Shown here: positions 8,723 through 16,674 of the stretch, in pieces
How the letters are laid out: each line of letters begins with the position of its first letter
How positions within the stretch are numbered: position 1 is the stretch's first letter
DNA from: Arthrobacter sp. StoSoilB19
GTDB taxonomy: Bacteria > Actinomycetota > Actinomycetes > Actinomycetales > Micrococcaceae
Direction: 5' to 3'
DNA length: 64,000 nt
Assembly: GCF_019977275.1 (NCBI RefSeq)
Contig: NZ_AP024650.1
Coordinates: 4,306,704 to 4,370,703, forward strand
Made by a program: the position numbers and the translations under genes
The notes under the pieces: generated by a model
The model's input: the letters and a program-made list of their open reading frames with translations, nothing else
Database searches by the model: none
Told to the model about the DNA's origin: nothing

Positions 8723-9364
8723 AGCTGCCGTCCTCAATTTATGCCCGGCCTGGCGGCCCGGCGATCCATCCTGTTCGCGGCACCCGGTAACCGGCTCCGC
8801 CACCTGCCCAGGTCTACCCGCTGGCCCTGACAATCAAGCGCCGGCGGCTCCGGATGCCCGGCTCCGCAGGAGTTATCCCCACTATCCACAGCTTTTCCAC
8901 AGAGACCTGCAGGAGGCCGTCCGCCGGGCTGAAAACCGGTGCAGGCATACCCTGTTTTGACCGCGGAGAACAGGTACCCCGCTACGCTAACCGCCCTGGC
9001 GCCAGCCGCAAAGCCAGCATGCCGCAGGGGCTGTGGATAACCTGTGCAGTACCGGGCATACCTTGTGCACAGTCTGTGGGGAACACTGTGGATATCAAAG
9101 TTTTTTGTCGCCGCTTCCGCCTCTGACCTGCGGAAACACTTGGGACAGCATGTGGAGTAAATATTTCTTCCAAGGAATTTCATCCACAGGCCATTGTTGG
9201 CACCACTCGCGGAAAGCGGAGGTAAGGCCGGGCCGGGAGCACTTCGATCGGCGCTGTGGCACTACTCATATTCCCGTCAGGGAGTTTGACCCACACCAGC
9301 GGGGCGCTGTATGCGAAGCAGTGAATATGCTGTGGATAACCACGATCTGGATTAAGCTCTAGGT
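8723..9364. other. dnaB upstream intergenic region with DnaA-box-like repeats
   Basis: About 640 bp without a credible gene. Exact TTATCCACA boxes occur on the minus strand at 9032-9040 and 9331-9339. One-mismatch copies are at 8873-8881 (TTATCCCCA), 8882-8890 (CTATCCACA), 8893-8901 (TTTTCCACA), and 9063-9071 (TTGTGCACA versus TTGTCCACA). ATATCCACA-like sequence is at 9087-9095. The first three are nearly contiguous and in the same direction. The dnaB promoter should also lie here. Confidence 0.7.
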
Positions 9365-9670
9365 ATGGGCGATCTACTGCTGGTGCTGTTGCCTGCGATA
9401 GTTTTGGTGGCGCTCATCTGGGGCATTGCCACAGCCCTGCGGCCGCGTGGTGCGGGCACCTCTGAAGCCGAAAAATACCAGCACGAACTTGCCGTGCGGT
9501 CTGCCCGGCATTACGCAGCCCAGGTCGAGGCGGCCACCGCCGCCCGCGCCCGGCTGGAGGCGGCTACCCACCCAAGCCAAAACAGGCAGCAGCACATCCA
9601 ACAGCAGGAACACGGCTGGGCGGATGACCAGCAAAGCAATCGCACCTGGCGAGGGCCAGGAAGTACATAG
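9365..9670 (+). CDS. Putative single-pass membrane protein, unknown
   Basis: A 101-residue frame with one N-terminal transmembrane helix (GDLLLVLLPAIVLVALIWGI), then a helical Ala/Arg/Glu-rich segment and a Gln-rich tail. No Shine-Dalgarno sequence is obvious. The tail has less typical codon use than its neighbours. It lies 8 bp before another membrane-anchored gene on the same strand, which supports a two-gene unit, but it could be a chance frame. Confidence 0.5.
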   Translation: MGDLLLVLLPAIVLVALIWGIATALRPRGAGTSEAEKYQHELAVRSARHYAAQVEAATAARARLEAATHPSQNRQQHIQQQEHGWADDQQSNRTWRGPGST

Positions 9671-9678
9671 AACGGCTC

Positions 9679-10251
9679 GTGAAAATGGAATCGCTTGTGG
9701 TCCCGGTCCTTATCCTGCTCGCCGTGGTTGCGGGAGTCACCGTGGCCTACCGCGCGGCCACCAGGCGGAGGGCCGCACATACTGCCTCCCAGTCCCAGCC
9801 CGCTGCCACCCCACAGGAGCTGGCCCGGGCTGCGGCAGACCGGCTGTCGGAAGACGAACACCGGCGGCTTTATGCCCTGATTGCCCAGGGCCAGGCCATG
9901 GCTGCCATCAAGCTCTACTACGAAATCACGGGCGACGGGCTTCGGGCCTCCCGTGACGCCGTCGGGGCCCTGGCGGCCCATCCCCAGCCCTACCGGAGCC
10001 CCGAGTCGGCGCAGGCACCCGAGGCCGACGACGACGAGCCCCAGCGGTTTCCTTACCGCTACCGGGCGATCGCCAGCAAGGGCGACGTCACCCGCGAAGT
10101 GAGCAGCAACATGCTCAACGACGAGATCTATGGCAGGATCCGCACCCTTGCCCGCAGTGGCGACACCGAAGCGGCAGCCACTGCACTGTCCAAGCATTCT
10201 GATATCTCCATGAAGCAGGCCCGCGAGTTCATTGCGCTGCTGGACGACTGA
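9679..10251 (+). CDS. Membrane-anchored protein with two L7/L12-like helical hairpins
   Basis: 190 residues: one N-terminal helix (about residues 5-24), a linker, then a segment like the C-terminal domain of ribosomal protein L7/L12 (LIAQGQAMAAIKLYYEITGDGL followed by ASRDAVGAL, about residues 65-98). A second segment near the C-terminus (IRTLARSGDTEAAATALSKH, then MKQAREFIALL) has the same G-xxx-AA-xx-L ... A-xxxxx-L pattern. L7/L12-like domains outside the ribosome have no settled function. The start may be the GTG at 9679 or the ATG at 9685. Confidence 0.8.
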   Translation: MKMESLVVPVLILLAVVAGVTVAYRAATRRRAAHTASQSQPAATPQELARAAADRLSEDEHRRLYALIAQGQAMAAIKLYYEITGDGLRASRDAVGALAAHPQPYRSPESAQAPEADDDEPQRFPYRYRAIASKGDVTREVSSNMLNDEIYGRIRTLARSGDTEAAATALSKHSDISMKQAREFIALLDD

Positions 10252-10272
10252 CACCTGCCAATTGAAACGGCT

Positions 10273-10315
10273 GTACGGCCGGGCTCCCATTCCTGCGAAT
10301 GGGTCCCGGCCGTAC
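10273..10315 (+). terminator. Strong hairpin, probable bidirectional terminator
   Basis: An 11-bp perfect outer stem (GTACGGCCGGG and complement) surrounds an inner CCCAT/ATGGG stem. It lies between the convergent L7/L12-like gene and the secreted-protein gene. There is no long U-tract, so strength is inferred from the stem only. Confidence 0.7.
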
Positions 10316-10369
10316 TTGTCCTGTATGCCTTGCCTGGCTCAGGATGAAGATGGGCTGGCTGCCGCCCGC

Positions 10370-11671
10370 CTACCCGGCACCGCCGGTGGAATCGTAGTAG
10401 TGCCAGTACCGGCTTGTGGCATTCACGTCAGCGAGCACCAGCAGGCCGCTGTTGGCCGTGCCCCGCGCAACACTGTTGACGTTCTGCTTGGTCGACGTGA
10501 CGTTATGGACGTACTGGTCGGCGTCAACGATGCGGGCCGTCTTGGTGGTGCTGAAGCTGATGTTGTCCAGGGACGTGGATTTCTCGTAGATGGCCCCGCC
10601 GGAACTCGTGCATACCCCGGCATTCGTTGTGCCACCCGGCTTCGGATAGGTAGCGAAGGTACGCAGCTTGCGCGCTGCCTCGTCGATCATGACGATCACC
10701 CTGTTCGGGCACTCAGACACTGTCGCAATCGTGTGTGCAGACCATGTCGACGTAGACGTATTCAGTGCCAGCAACTGGATCAGCGGCTGGGACGCCGAGG
10801 TGTACGAGGTTTTGATTGCGGCAAAAACCTTGTCTGTTGAGGCATCCAGCCACTTCAGGTTCATGTGGTCGTCGCCGCTCCGCTGCCCCTTCACCGCCGC
10901 CACAGGAGTGGTCCAGGTGGTCTTCGACGCTCCGTCGACGTGGTAGCTCCAGTACATGCCGTCAGTGGAGTCCCCCACCTGCCTGCTCCACATCACACCG
11001 ATCTTGTTCCCGCTGAACGCGATGACCGCTGAGTTATCGTCCACGGACACATTGCTCAACGACGCCGGATGGGCAAACGGGGTGCCCCACGTGGCGCCGT
11101 CCGTGCCGGTGACGTTCATATAGATCCGATTGCCCTGCTGCCACGTGGCCCACACCCGGCCGGTTGAGTCCTTATCAATGGAGATGGTTTCAGTTTTTTG
11201 GTTGTTGATTTGGCTGGATCCCAGGCTCGTGTACGACTTGGTGCTCGAGTTGTAGCTGTACCGCCGCATAGTCGTGGGGAAGTTCGGTTCGGACGGCAGG
11301 CCGTCATTGACGAACCGGAAGCTCGCGACATACAGGGTCTTCCCGTCCCACAACACGTCATGGTGGGTGTTCGCCCGGGACTCCGTCACCACACCTGTAC
11401 TCGTCCACGAACTTGTCGAGGCATTAAACCGGAAGATGCGGAAAGTGGAACTGCCGGCGTCCCAAAGGTTCCCCCACCAGGTCCCGTCGTTGAACCACAG
11501 CGAATTCGTCTGCCGTTTGGTCCCGGTGGGCGTTGCCGTCCCGGAGTGGGACGGGCCCTGGACGCCTACATCACCGGTAGCGGCGGAGGCGGCCAACGGC
11601 GCCACCAGACCACCAAGCACAAGCAGCAGCGCCGTCAGCAGTGCGGGAAACGCCAGTCGGCGTTGACGCAT
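10370..11671 (-). CDS. Secreted repeat (probable beta-propeller) protein
   Basis: 433 residues with a classical Sec signal peptide (MRQRRLAFPALLTALLLVLGG, cleavage after about ASA). The mature part is Ser/Thr/Trp/Asn-rich, with repeated W-x-x-x-x-hydrophobic strands (SLWFNDGTWWGNLWD, YWSYHVDGASKTTWTTP), suggesting a propeller such as sialidase-like folds. No catalytic Asp-box signature is convincing, so no enzyme activity is assigned. The ATG at 11671 is chosen because GAGGG lies 7 nt upstream and the signal peptide starts there. It is probably an extracellular carbohydrate-binding or matrix protein (inference). Confidence 0.85.
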   Translation of the reverse strand: MRQRRLAFPALLTALLLVLGGLVAPLAASAATGDVGVQGPSHSGTATPTGTKRQTNSLWFNDGTWWGNLWDAGSSTFRIFRFNASTSSWTSTGVVTESRANTHHDVLWDGKTLYVASFRFVNDGLPSEPNFPTTMRRYSYNSSTKSYTSLGSSQINNQKTETISIDKDSTGRVWATWQQGNRIYMNVTGTDGATWGTPFAHPASLSNVSVDDNSAVIAFSGNKIGVMWSRQVGDSTDGMYWSYHVDGASKTTWTTPVAAVKGQRSGDDHMNLKWLDASTDKVFAAIKTSYTSASQPLIQLLALNTSTSTWSAHTIATVSECPNRVIVMIDEAARKLRTFATYPKPGGTTNAGVCTSSGGAIYEKSTSLDNISFSTTKTARIVDADQYVHNVTSTKQNVNSVARGTANSGLLVLADVNATSRYWHYYDSTGGAG

Positions 11672-11933
11672 GCGGCGGCCCTCGGGACCGGCAGGTCCCC
11701 ATCTAAGAAAGGGCCGGGAAGCCCCGGCACCCCGATCATGCTCGTCCACGTTGGATATTGGATGGTCTCTCAACTTCACTCCCCGGTGTTGAATTATCAG
11801 TCAACCCCCAGATTGCTCAGTGTTGGCGGTGGAAGGATCAATAGCAATCCCCGGACCGCCCCCTAAAACCCGCGGCCCGGGTCCCCTAACCCCGAAACCA
11901 CGGGGTCCGGCACCGGGGGCGGCCGCCCGTGTG

Positions 11934-12560
11934 TCAGCGGTTCCCGGAAATCCCGGCCAGCAGCTGCTCGAAGGGAAGGGACTCCAGCGGGGCGGGCTTC
12001 CGGCCCGGTTGGGGCCCCTGCAGCAGAGTGGTGAATTCACCGGCTGCGCGGTCGATGCGGTCCGCCAGTGACCCCCCGCCCTCTTCAGCTGTTCCCCAGT
12101 CCTGGGGTCCGGCAAAGACGCCGGTTGCAGCCATGCGCGTGCGGAGGTAGCTGAACAGTGGCCGCAGCGCGTAGTCCAAGACCATCTGGTGCCGGTCCGT
12201 GCCGCCGGTGGCGCCCAGCAGGACCGCCTTGCCGTCCAGCGACTTCGGGTCGAGAACATCGATAAAGGATTTGAAAAGGCCGCTGAAGGAGGCGCTGAAG
12301 ACCGGTGTCACGGCGATGATGCCGTCCGAGGCCTCCACCCCGGCTATGACCTCGGCCAGGCGTGGTGCGGCATAGCCGGTGACGAAGTTGTTGGCGATGT
12401 CCACGGCAAGGTCGCGGAGTTCGACGACGTCCACCTCCACCTCGTAGCCGCCGGCCCTGAGCTGGCGCTCGGCGGCAGCAGCCAGCTGGTCAGCCAGCAG
12501 CCGGCTGGACGAAGGTACGCCAAGCCCTGCGGAAAGGACGGTGATACGGCGGGTTTCCAT
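11934..12560 (-). CDS. NADPH-dependent FMN reductase
   Basis: 208 residues with a flavodoxin-like fold: ITVLSAGLGVPSSSRLLADQL at the N-terminus forms the phosphate-binding loop, and VTPVFSASFSGLFKSFIDVL is the family's flavin/dimer segment. It resembles the CE1759/MsuE-type reductases that supply reduced FMN to two-component monooxygenases. AGGAGA precedes the ATG by 6 nt. It is followed on the same strand's upstream side by a PhzF gene with about 110 bp between; no monooxygenase partner is next to it. Confidence 0.9.
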   Translation of the reverse strand: METRRITVLSAGLGVPSSSRLLADQLAAAAERQLRAGGYEVEVDVVELRDLAVDIANNFVTGYAAPRLAEVIAGVEASDGIIAVTPVFSASFSGLFKSFIDVLDPKSLDGKAVLLGATGGTDRHQMVLDYALRPLFSYLRTRMAATGVFAGPQDWGTAEEGGGSLADRIDRAAGEFTTLLQGPQPGRKPAPLESLPFEQLLAGISGNR

Positions 12561-12668
12561 GGCATTTCTCCTGGTAATCGTTCACTTCAGCATACATGCG
12601 TTTGCATCTATACCTGTGAACTGCCGCCGGCAGCGAAGTATTCCCGGACGTGAACCCGGGCCGCTGCG

Positions 12669-13517
12669 TCAGAGCAGGACGCTTCCCTGGATGCAGGTGG
12701 CGGAGTCCCCGCCCACCCAGATGTCCCCCCCATCGGCAGTGATGTGGATGCGTCCGGCGCGCCCCAGGACGGTCCCCTGCGAAGCCACATATTCCTCCGG
12801 CGCCCTGCCGCTTCCAATGAGCCATTGGGCGGCGCCTGCATTGAAGCTGCCGGTGACCGGGTCTTCGGCCATGGCGTCGCCGGGCAGGAATGTGCGGACC
12901 TCAAAGTCGGCGTCTGCACCCGGCTCGTGCGGCCCGATAACGCCGATCTTCAGGTTGCCCATCGCCGCCTGGTCCGGATTCAGGGCCAGCACCTGGGCCG
13001 CAGAAGGCAGCAGGACACCGATCCATTCCGGACCATTCACCAGCCAGGACGCGTCAACGATGTCGGCAGCGGACACCCGCAACGCCGCGGCCAGTTGACG
13101 GAGGATACCCGCATCCACAGGCCCGAAGCGTGTCAGGGGCGGTGCCGCGAAAGCCAGCCTCCCGCCGTCGCGCTTTATCCGGACCAGGCCCGCAGCGCAC
13201 TCCTGCACCACGTGGCCGTCAGACCGCGGCACTCCCCCGGCCTGCAGCCACGTATGGGCCGAGCCAAGGGTCGGGTGGCCTGCGAACGGAAACTCTTCGC
13301 TGCCGGTAAAGATCCGGACCCGGTAATCGGCGCGGGGATCTTCGGGAGGCAGGAGAAACGTGGTTTCCGAGAGATTGGTCCAGTTGGCGAAGTGTTGCAT
13401 TGTTGCCGTGTCCAGCCCTTGGGCATCAAGTACGACGGCGAGCGGGTTGCCGCGGTAGGCCTGGCTGGCGAAAACATCCACCTGATGGAAGGGGCGGCTG
13501 CGTGGTGTCGGGTTCAC
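12669..13517 (-). CDS. PhzF family isomerase/epimerase-like protein
   Basis: 282 residues in the diaminopimelate-epimerase-like fold of PhzF. Diagnostic stretches are FHQVDVFASQAYRGNPLAVVL at the N-terminus, NLSETTFLLP with the catalytic Glu, FPFAGHPTLGSAH, and DPVTGSFNAGAA. True PhzF acts in phenazine synthesis, but no other phz gene is nearby, so the substrate is unknown. The GTG start at 13517 lacks a strong ribosome-binding site. Confidence 0.92.
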   Translation of the reverse strand: MNPTPRSRPFHQVDVFASQAYRGNPLAVVLDAQGLDTATMQHFANWTNLSETTFLLPPEDPRADYRVRIFTGSEEFPFAGHPTLGSAHTWLQAGGVPRSDGHVVQECAAGLVRIKRDGGRLAFAAPPLTRFGPVDAGILRQLAAALRVSAADIVDASWLVNGPEWIGVLLPSAAQVLALNPDQAAMGNLKIGVIGPHEPGADADFEVRTFLPGDAMAEDPVTGSFNAGAAQWLIGSGRAPEEYVASQGTVLGRAGRIHITADGGDIWVGGDSATCIQGSVLL

Positions 13518-13544
13518 CGGAGCAGGCTACCACCGGAAAACGAA

Positions 13545-13580
13545 AGACCCCCGCCGCCGGAGTCCGGCGACGGGGGTCTT
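13545..13580 (-). terminator. Terminator of the rplI unit
   Basis: A long G+C stem, AAGACCCCCGTCGCCGG and its near-complement around a 3-nt loop, lies just after rplI. On the minus strand the hairpin ends in CTTTCG. It also sits between rplI and the PhzF gene, so it separates the two units. Confidence 0.85.
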
Positions 13581-13596
13581 CCGATGCAGTTGAGGA

Positions 13597-14049
13597 CTAC
13601 TTTCCTGCAACCACGTCGAGTTCGATCACAGCAGCAACGTCAGCGTGGAGGCGGACGTTGGCCTGGTAGGAACCAACCGACTTGATGTGGGCAGGCAGTT
13701 CAACCTTGCGCTTGTCGATCTTGCCGAGGCCGGCGGCCTCAACAGCGTCGGCGACGTCGCCCTGCTTGACGGTGCCGAACAGGCGGCCGGACTCGCCGGC
13801 CTTGACGACCAGCTTGACCGGCTTCGCGGACAGTGCAGCGGCCTGCTTCTGAGCATCTTCCAGGGAAGCGTGCTCGCGGGCAGCGCGGGCAGCCTTGATG
13901 GACTCAACCTGCTTCTCGCCACCCTTCGACCAGGTCAGGGCAAAGTTGCGGGGCAGGAGGTAGTTACGTGCGTAACCGTCCTTGACCTCGACAACATCGC
14001 CAGCAGCACCGAGACCGGTTACTTCGTGGGTCAGAATGAGCTTTGCCAT
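13597..14049 (-). CDS. rplI: 50S ribosomal protein L9
   Basis: 150 residues, the usual length. The N-terminal rRNA-binding domain (MAKLILTHEVTGLGAAGDVVEVKDGYARNYL region) carries the conserved GxxGDxVxVxxGYxRNYL pattern; a long connecting helix and the C-terminal domain follow. It is the last gene of the rpsF-ssb-rpsR-rplI unit, 17 bp after rpsR, and is followed by a terminator. Confidence 0.98.
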   Translation of the reverse strand: MAKLILTHEVTGLGAAGDVVEVKDGYARNYLLPRNFALTWSKGGEKQVESIKAARAAREHASLEDAQKQAAALSAKPVKLVVKAGESGRLFGTVKQGDVADAVEAAGLGKIDKRKVELPAHIKSVGSYQANVRLHADVAAVIELDVVAGK

Positions 14050-14066
14050 GTTAGTTAATCCCTTCC

Positions 14067-14306
14067 TTAGCCGCGGCCAGCGCCGGAGTAAGGCAGCAGA
14101 GCAACTTCGCGGGCGTTCTTGATTGCCTGGGCGATCTTGCGCTGTTCCTGCACCGTAACGCCAGTGACGCGACGGGCGCGGATCTTTCCGCGGTCGGAGA
14201 TGAACTTGCGCAGCAATGCTACGTCCTTGTAGTCGATGACAGTGATGTCAGCGGCCTTCAAGGGGTTGGACTTTGGTTTGGGCTTACGGAGTTCAGCCTT
14301 AGCCAT
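14067..14306 (-). CDS. rpsR: 30S ribosomal protein S18
   Basis: 79 residues with the S18 core: IDYKDVALLRKFISDRGKI, RRVTGVTVQEQRKIAQAIKNAREVALLPY. It binds 16S rRNA with S6 in the platform, and lies between ssb and rplI as in most bacteria. It lacks the Cys zinc motif of the alternative S18 paralogue, so it is the zinc-independent (C-minus) form typical of actinobacteria (family knowledge). Confidence 0.98.
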   Translation of the reverse strand: MAKAELRKPKPKSNPLKAADITVIDYKDVALLRKFISDRGKIRARRVTGVTVQEQRKIAQAIKNAREVALLPYSGAGRG

Positions 14307-14432
14307 CGTGGAGCTCCTATTCTAGGGAGCCCGTGGATATTGATCCACGGGATGGTGGTGGTCCGACGGCGGCAGTTCCCTGGGTGCCTTTCGGCTCCCT
14401 GGGAGGCCCCGCGCCGGACCGTTGTTTGGGTT

Positions 14433-15008
14433 TTAGAAGGGAGGTTCGGAATCGGGGCCGTTGCCCCAGCCGCCTGCGTTGGACACGCCGGGCGTAGCCC
14501 AGGGATCGTCCTGTGCAGCCTGCTGGTTCCCGCCGCCCCAGCCTCCGCCGGCGTTGGCGCCCTGGCTTCCACCAGAGTTGCCGCCGCCGAAGCCACCGCC
14601 GCTGTTGCCGCCGCCAAAGCCGCCGCCACCCTGTCCGCCGGAGCGCTGGGTACGGTTAACCTTGGCGTTGGCGTAGCGCAGGCTCGGGCCGATCTCGTCG
14701 ACCTCAAGCTCGATAACGGTGCGCTTTTCGCCTTCCTTTGTTTCGTAGGAACGGCTCTTCAGGCGGCCGGTCACGATGACGCGCATCCCCTTGGTCAGGG
14801 ATTCGGCAACGTTCTCGGCTGCTTCACGCCAGACAGCGGCGCGGAGGAACAGGGTTTCCCCGTCCTTCCACTCGTTGGACTGGCGATCAAAGGTGCGGGG
14901 GGTGGAAGCGATGGTGAAGTTCGCTACTGCCGAACCGGACGGTGTGAACCGCAATTCCGGGTCATTGGTGAGATTACCGATGACCGTAATGGTGGTCTCG
15001 CCTGCCAT
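14433..15008 (-). CDS. ssb: Single-stranded DNA-binding protein
   Basis: 191 residues. The OB fold (about residues 1-115) begins MAGETTITVIGNLTNDPELRF. The tail is Gly/Asn-rich, with repeats of GGGNSGGGFGGG, and ends in DSEPPF, the acidic tip that recruits repair and replication proteins. It coats single-stranded DNA at the fork. It lies between rpsF and rpsR. Confidence 0.97.
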   Translation of the reverse strand: MAGETTITVIGNLTNDPELRFTPSGSAVANFTIASTPRTFDRQSNEWKDGETLFLRAAVWREAAENVAESLTKGMRVIVTGRLKSRSYETKEGEKRTVIELEVDEIGPSLRYANAKVNRTQRSGGQGGGGFGGGNSGGGFGGGNSGGSQGANAGGGWGGGNQQAAQDDPWATPGVSNAGGWGNGPDSEPPF

Positions 15009-15082
15009 CTACTGCCTCCTTGTTCGATCCTGGGTGAAGAGTGCGTGTCCTGCGGGGTAAAGAATGAAGACGTGGTGCTGAA

Positions 15083-15388
15083 TTACTCAGCAACAACCTT
15101 CTGCTCTTCGGGGCGGGTGATCTTGGTGCGCATGATGGTCTCGTTAAGAGACAGCTGGCGGTCAAGTTCCTTGGCGGTTTCCGGCTTGGCGGTGAAGTTC
15201 ACCACGGCGTAGATACCTTCGGACTTCTTCTTGATTTCGTAAGCCAGACGGCGACGGCCCCAGATGTCAACCTTTTCGATGGTTCCACCATCGTTGGTGA
15301 TGACGTTCAGGAACTTCTGAAGCGACGGCTCAACGGTACGCTCTTCGACCTCGGGGTCGATGATTACCATCAATTCGTAAGGACGCAT
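15083..15388 (-). CDS. rpsF: 30S ribosomal protein S6
   Basis: 101 residues, MRPYELMVIIDPEVEERTVEP and the conserved WGRRRLAYEIKKKSEGIYAVVNF. I chose the ATG at 15388: AAAGGAGGT lies upstream with about 10 nt spacing, whereas the in-frame GTG at 15400 overlaps the Shine-Dalgarno itself. It is the first gene of the rpsF-ssb-rpsR-rplI unit. Confidence 0.97.
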   Translation of the reverse strand: MRPYELMVIIDPEVEERTVEPSLQKFLNVITNDGGTIEKVDIWGRRRLAYEIKKKSEGIYAVVNFTAKPETAKELDRQLSLNETIMRTKITRPEEQKVVAE

Positions 15389-15654
15389 ATGTGAACCCAC
15401 CTCCTTTGGGCTAAGCGGTTACGGCATTTCCGTAACAGGAGGTTCATTTGCGATTCCGTGCAATGCCTTGCCCCGGAACGGAGGCAGGACGCAGCACAGA
15501 CTTCAATATCCTAGTGCATTTGGACCCGATAGGCGATTCGCGCTTGACTCAAGGCTAGTGCCGTGGTGCGCAGCCCAGGCAGCGGCGCGGCACGCTATGT
15601 GGAAAAACCGGGGCTGCTATCCACCCCGCCGCTGAAGCCCCTATTATCTGACAC

Positions 15655-16401
15655 ATGCGTCGACCCGCGATGGCCCTGGGGATGGCGGCACTGTTCCTGT
15701 CCGGCTGCTCGGCCAGCTCAGCCCAACCCATGACAGACTCTGCCATGAGCTCTGCCGCGGCAAGGCTGGGCTGGGGCACGCCGATCGCCGGCGACGAGTT
15801 CAATTACGCCGGGGCACCGGACGCCGCGAAGTGGTCCGTGTACGACAGTGACGGGCACGCAGGGAACGGCATACGCAGTCCCCGGCAGGTCACGGTGGAT
15901 GGTTCCAGGATGGTCATTACCGGAACATCGGATGGCACGACCGCGGGAATGAGTGCCAAGTTTGGCCTCCAGAGGTATGGCCGCTGGGAAGTCCGGGCAG
16001 CGGGCTCCGGGGACGATGAATACCATATGGTGTCGATCCTCTGGCCGGACAGCGGGCACTGGCCCTGTGACGGTGAAGTGGACTATGCGGAGACTACCGG
16101 TGACTGGAACCGCACCAATTTCTTCCACCACTTCGGATGCTCGAACTCTAAGACCTCTGTTTCCAAGCCCCTGGACGTCACGCAGTTCCACAACTACGCA
16201 GTTGACTGGTCCCCCGGCGGCATCATCGGCTACGTCGATGGCGTGAAGTGGTTTGAGGACAGCGACCCCACGCATCAGCCACCGGGTTCGATGCACCAGA
16301 CGTTGCAACTGGACTGGTTTCCGGACGGCACTCCCAACGGTCACGGCGAGATGCGGGTGGACTGGGTTCGCGTCTACGCCCAAGGTACCCCCTCTACCTG
16401 A
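15655..16401 (+). CDS. GH16-type glycoside hydrolase lipoprotein
   Basis: 248 residues. The lipobox LSGC places the lipidated Cys at about residue 18, so the enzyme is likely anchored outside the membrane. The catalytic stretch GEVDYAE (about residues 140-146) matches the ExDxxE nucleophile/acid-base signature of family 16 (laminarinase/lichenase/agarase-like). FGLQRYGRWEVRA and YAVDWSPGGIIGYVDGVKWF are further family hallmarks. It likely cleaves or trims a beta-glucan-like polymer. It sits next to the polysaccharide gene cluster, which suggests processing of that polymer (inference). Confidence 0.9.
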   Translation: MRRPAMALGMAALFLSGCSASSAQPMTDSAMSSAAARLGWGTPIAGDEFNYAGAPDAAKWSVYDSDGHAGNGIRSPRQVTVDGSRMVITGTSDGTTAGMSAKFGLQRYGRWEVRAAGSGDDEYHMVSILWPDSGHWPCDGEVDYAETTGDWNRTNFFHHFGCSNSKTSVSKPLDVTQFHNYAVDWSPGGIIGYVDGVKWFEDSDPTHQPPGSMHQTLQLDWFPDGTPNGHGEMRVDWVRVYAQGTPST

Positions 16402-16515
16402 CGCACCGAACGGGACAAACCCCCAACGTACTTAACGCCACGCCCGGACGTGCCCCTCCACCCCCAGCCCTGCGAAAAGCGCGCCATTCCCCACGTAGCA
16501 GGCGATGCAAAAGGC

Positions 16516-16559
16516 GAGTACTCACTACCGGTGTTTACCCGGGCGGCCTACCCTACGCT
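16516..16559 (+). promoter_or_regulatory. Candidate promoter and activator site of the polysaccharide operon
   Basis: GAGTACTCACTACCGGTG at 16516-16533, then GTGTTT at 16531-16536 as a weak -35, a 17-bp spacer and TACGCT at 16554-16559 as -10. The 18-nt element recurs with two transitions, in the same orientation and spacing, before the glycosyltransferase pair on the minus strand (25446-25489). The predicted leader is about 110 nt. Confidence 0.6.
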
Positions 16560-16674
16560 CGATTCTGCCGGCGGAGTTTTAAGGCCGGGGGTTTCGAATC
16601 CGTCTACGGGCACTGGGTGGATTGGCCCGGGCCGGAGCTGTATTCGGCCGACACCAATCAGACAGGGGAGGACT

